Shown here piece after piece: positions 62,258 to 64,000 of a stretch of DNA of 64,000 bases. Source of the DNA: Pogostemon cablin (Eukaryota; Streptophyta; Magnoliopsida; Lamiales; Lamiaceae); NCBI GenBank assembly GCA_023678885.1, contig CM043005.1, positions 7,182,314-7,246,313 of the forward strand. The letters run 5' to 3'. A program made the translations under genes and the position numbers. The stretch's first letter is position 1; each line of letters starts with the position of its first letter. The notes beneath the pieces were generated by a model. It ran no database searches. It saw only the letters and a list, made by a program, of their open reading frames with translations, and was not told the DNA's origin.

Positions 62258-62556
62258 GGATAAATTACCAAAACTCCCTCGAGGTTTGTCCAAATTACCA
62301 AATAAACCCCGTGGTTTGAAAAACTACCAATTACTCCCTCTAAAAATTTTTTTTTTAAAAAAATAAAATTTAAAAATACAATGTTAAATGTATGGGTTTT
62401 GATGTCATTTACATCCTTCTTTATTTCAAGAAAAAATGTATTTTTATTAATGTTCAAATAAAAAACAAGTTAAAGGGGGTAATTGGTAAATTTTCAAACC
62501 ATGAGATTTATTTGGTAGTTTGGACAAACCTCGAGGGTGGTTTTGATAATTTATCC
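62258..62556. mobile_element. Foldback-type element (299 bp) inside the right TIR of the MULE
   Basis: Ends are about 80-bp inverted repeats beginning GGATAAATTACCAAAA and GGATAAATTATCAAAA and sharing CCCTCGAGGTTTGTCCAAA. Without it the right TIR aligns to the left TIR. The flanks are poly-A, so the TSD is unclear. Confidence 0.75.
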
Positions 62557-62593
62557 AAAATATTATTGAAAGTGACATTTTTGAAAATTTCTC

Positions 62594-63143
62594 CAATACC
62601 TTATAGCTGGTGGCCTTATTATTTGATTAAGATGGATAATCCGTCTCACGAAATGGGATCCGTGAGATGGTCTCGCATAAGACCTACCTTAAATTATGAG
62701 ATAGTTACTATCAAGTACATACCCTAAGTGAAATTAACTAATAGATACATTCTATATTAATTCTTACTACTAACTACACAATTTATGTGTATATTTCTCA
62801 TTTTACCCAAATGTGCATTCACGAAATTAACAGCTTCATCTCCCAATTCTTAAATAAAATCCCGCAGTTTCCTCGCCCAAATTTCGAAACCGACATTTGG
62901 TGGTGGCGAATGCATTTTGTGCAAGATTTAAGGGGGTTTAATTTATTTTTTGCACGAAATGTAATTTTTTTTGCACGAAATACAAATTTGAGGGAGATTT
63001 AGTTTTTTTTGCACGAAATACAGATTCTGATTAATAAATACAAATTTGAGGGGGTTTAGTTGATTTTTTTGCACGAAATGCAAATTTTTCATGAGAATGA
63101 AAATTACTGCATAAAATGATTAAAATTTCTGCAAATCCAATTT
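62594..63143. repeat. Intergenic with GCACGAAAT-containing direct repeats
   Basis: Between 62928 and 63090 a unit of about 50-60 bases with GAGGGGGTTTAGTT and TTTTTTGCACGAAATNCAAA is repeated three to four times. GTGAGATGGTCTCGCATAAG at 62663 is another GTGAGAC MITE piece. No gene. Confidence 0.5.
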
Positions 63144-63490
63144 CTACAAATTACAAAGATACGAGTAGTTTACGAAGATATGAATCGAGTTATTTACAAT
63201 AAGAATCTTACAACCATCCATGGAATTACATAAAAAACTGTGAACAAAATGCAAATCTCTACTCCTCACCAACAAATAAAATTCAATACATTCATGATAC
63301 ACACATCTGCGTGAATACCCTTTGGACGCATTTTGTCGAACACCTAGAGGGCAATAAAGTGCAAAAAAATAGTGCTGCATCTTAACAATGAGAGTGAATT
63401 GGACGGTGTATACATGAAGAGAAGGTTGTGGTCGCATCCTCAATATTTCACGAAACAACATAACAGCATCATCAACACCATTAATGCATC
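63144..63490 (-). pseudogene. P-class PPR (Rf-like) gene fragment
   Basis: Minus strand from about 63485 reads DDAVMLFREILRMRPQPSL, then VYTVQFTLIVKMQHYFFAL, the usual first repeat of restorer-like PPR proteins (FREMLRMRP-PS, IVKMKHY). Downstream the frame shifts (expected LFDKMRPKG is read as PLGVRQNASKG), so later repeats are lost. PPR proteins of this class bind organelle RNA. The upstream minus frame (63716-63492) starts MMEDNRLDRAMDSAG; it stays open to a stop at 63492 and is not clearly joined to the PPR part. Confidence 0.6.
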
Positions 63491-63491
63491 A

Positions 63492-64000
63492 TCAATAACA
63501 TAATTGCGTGTGAACCAATTTTGTAGAAAGGAAAGAGAATGGACGAGAGAAACTCTCACCGCAATTTGTCATCGAAAGGGCTGAATTGCAACAGCAGCCT
63601 TTCGATTCATCTCCTTCGGCGGTTAAATTATCGGTCCGCCACCGTCGAAGCGACCGATATTGATATTCTATACCCGCGGAGTCCATAGCCCGATCCAACC
63701 GATTATCCTCCATCATTGGGAGAACATATCCGATCTAAATATTCAGATCCACCGTTGAAGGAAAGAGAAGAAGAAAATGCCTTCGTCGAACGGAGAATCG
63801 AAGGCGTAGATGACTCGAACAATGAAGAATTGGCCTGGTGGACAATGGCAATTGAAGCGGCTTGGGAAGAATCTACGGCAGATGAGGGTTTTTTAATTGA
63901 ATTTATAGATAATAGATCTTTCCACGGCAGAGGAGGGTTTTTAAATTGGATTTGTAGATATAGGGATTATAATGGGGAAGGTTATATTGGGTATTCTGTG
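63492..64000 (-). other. Possible upstream exon of the PPR fragment or an unrelated gene
   Basis: GC-richer DNA. On the minus strand the ATG at 63716 begins 74 codons (to 63492) with a donor-like GCG|GTGAGAG near 63560. From 63860 to 63960 two imperfect copies of a unit with GGCAGANGAGGGTTTTT lie in tandem. No protein family recognised and the window ends here. Confidence 0.3.

Larger units (their letters stand above)
59740..62593. mobile_element. Mutator-like element with 265-bp TIRs, inverted minisatellites and mudrA remnant (2.85 kb)
   Basis: Left 59740-60004 and right 62024-62593 are inverted repeats of each other. They share AATGTCACTTTCAAT, ATTCATTTTGCCTCATTC and a last block of ACAACGCAACCCAATATGAA. 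A 299-bp foldback element interrupts the right TIR. Inside each TIR is an array on GGTCGC (left) or GCGACC (right), and the centre encodes a broken MuDR N-terminal region. A clean 9-bp TSD was not found; GGCTGGT and AGCTGGT near the two ends may be its remains. Confidence 0.82.

Overview
This is nuclear DNA of a flowering plant, most likely a eudicot. The genes have many GT-AG introns in AT-rich DNA, the encoded families are plant ones (GASA/snakin, GRAS, TOPLESS, PPR), and intergenic space is packed with plant transposons. The species cannot be told from sequence alone.

Genes, left to right. A complete four-exon GASA/snakin peptide gene (1352-1936, +) converges on an intronless SCARECROW-LIKE 3 GRAS regulator (2774-4174, -). 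A twelve-exon gene for peroxisomal pseudouridine-5'-phosphate glycosidase follows (8288-13569, -); its first 25 residues contain a PTS2 targeting nonapeptide. A TOPLESS-RELATED 4-like corepressor locus (28408-38101, +) keeps almost every exon but is broken by three single-base deletions, a solo LTR inside a WD40 exon and a tandemly duplicated exon. A nine-exon plastid-type Rossmann-fold (atypical SDR) gene (53116-56604, +) is intact. A decayed PPR fragment lies at the right end (63144-63490, -).

Mobile DNA explains most of the rest. Element ends were located from target-site duplications (TSDs). Six hAT-type elements have 8-bp TSDs (5765-6125, 21831-22838, 25656-26263, 41198-46993, 45840-46753, 50696-52802). 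Mutator-type elements with 9-bp TSDs lie at 15004-16334 and 49837-52825, with a MITE at 13649-13840. A larger MULE at 59740-62593 has a mudrA remnant between two inverted minisatellite arrays. Solo LTRs with 5-bp TSDs lie at 16497-18236 and 32527-33346. There are also a copia remnant, a LINE remnant and about eleven Stowaway-like MITEs. Nesting is clear: a hAT inside a MULE (50-53 kb), a copia remnant and a hAT inside another hAT (41-47 kb), a foldback element inside a MULE end (62.3 kb), and an LTR inside a LINE (16-20 kb).

The genes do not form a cluster; each works in its own pathway. The most notable results are the broken corepressor locus, which could still encode its N-terminal interaction domain without WD40 repeats, and a set of hAT elements that each carry a different short, often palindromic motif in arrays next to their ends.
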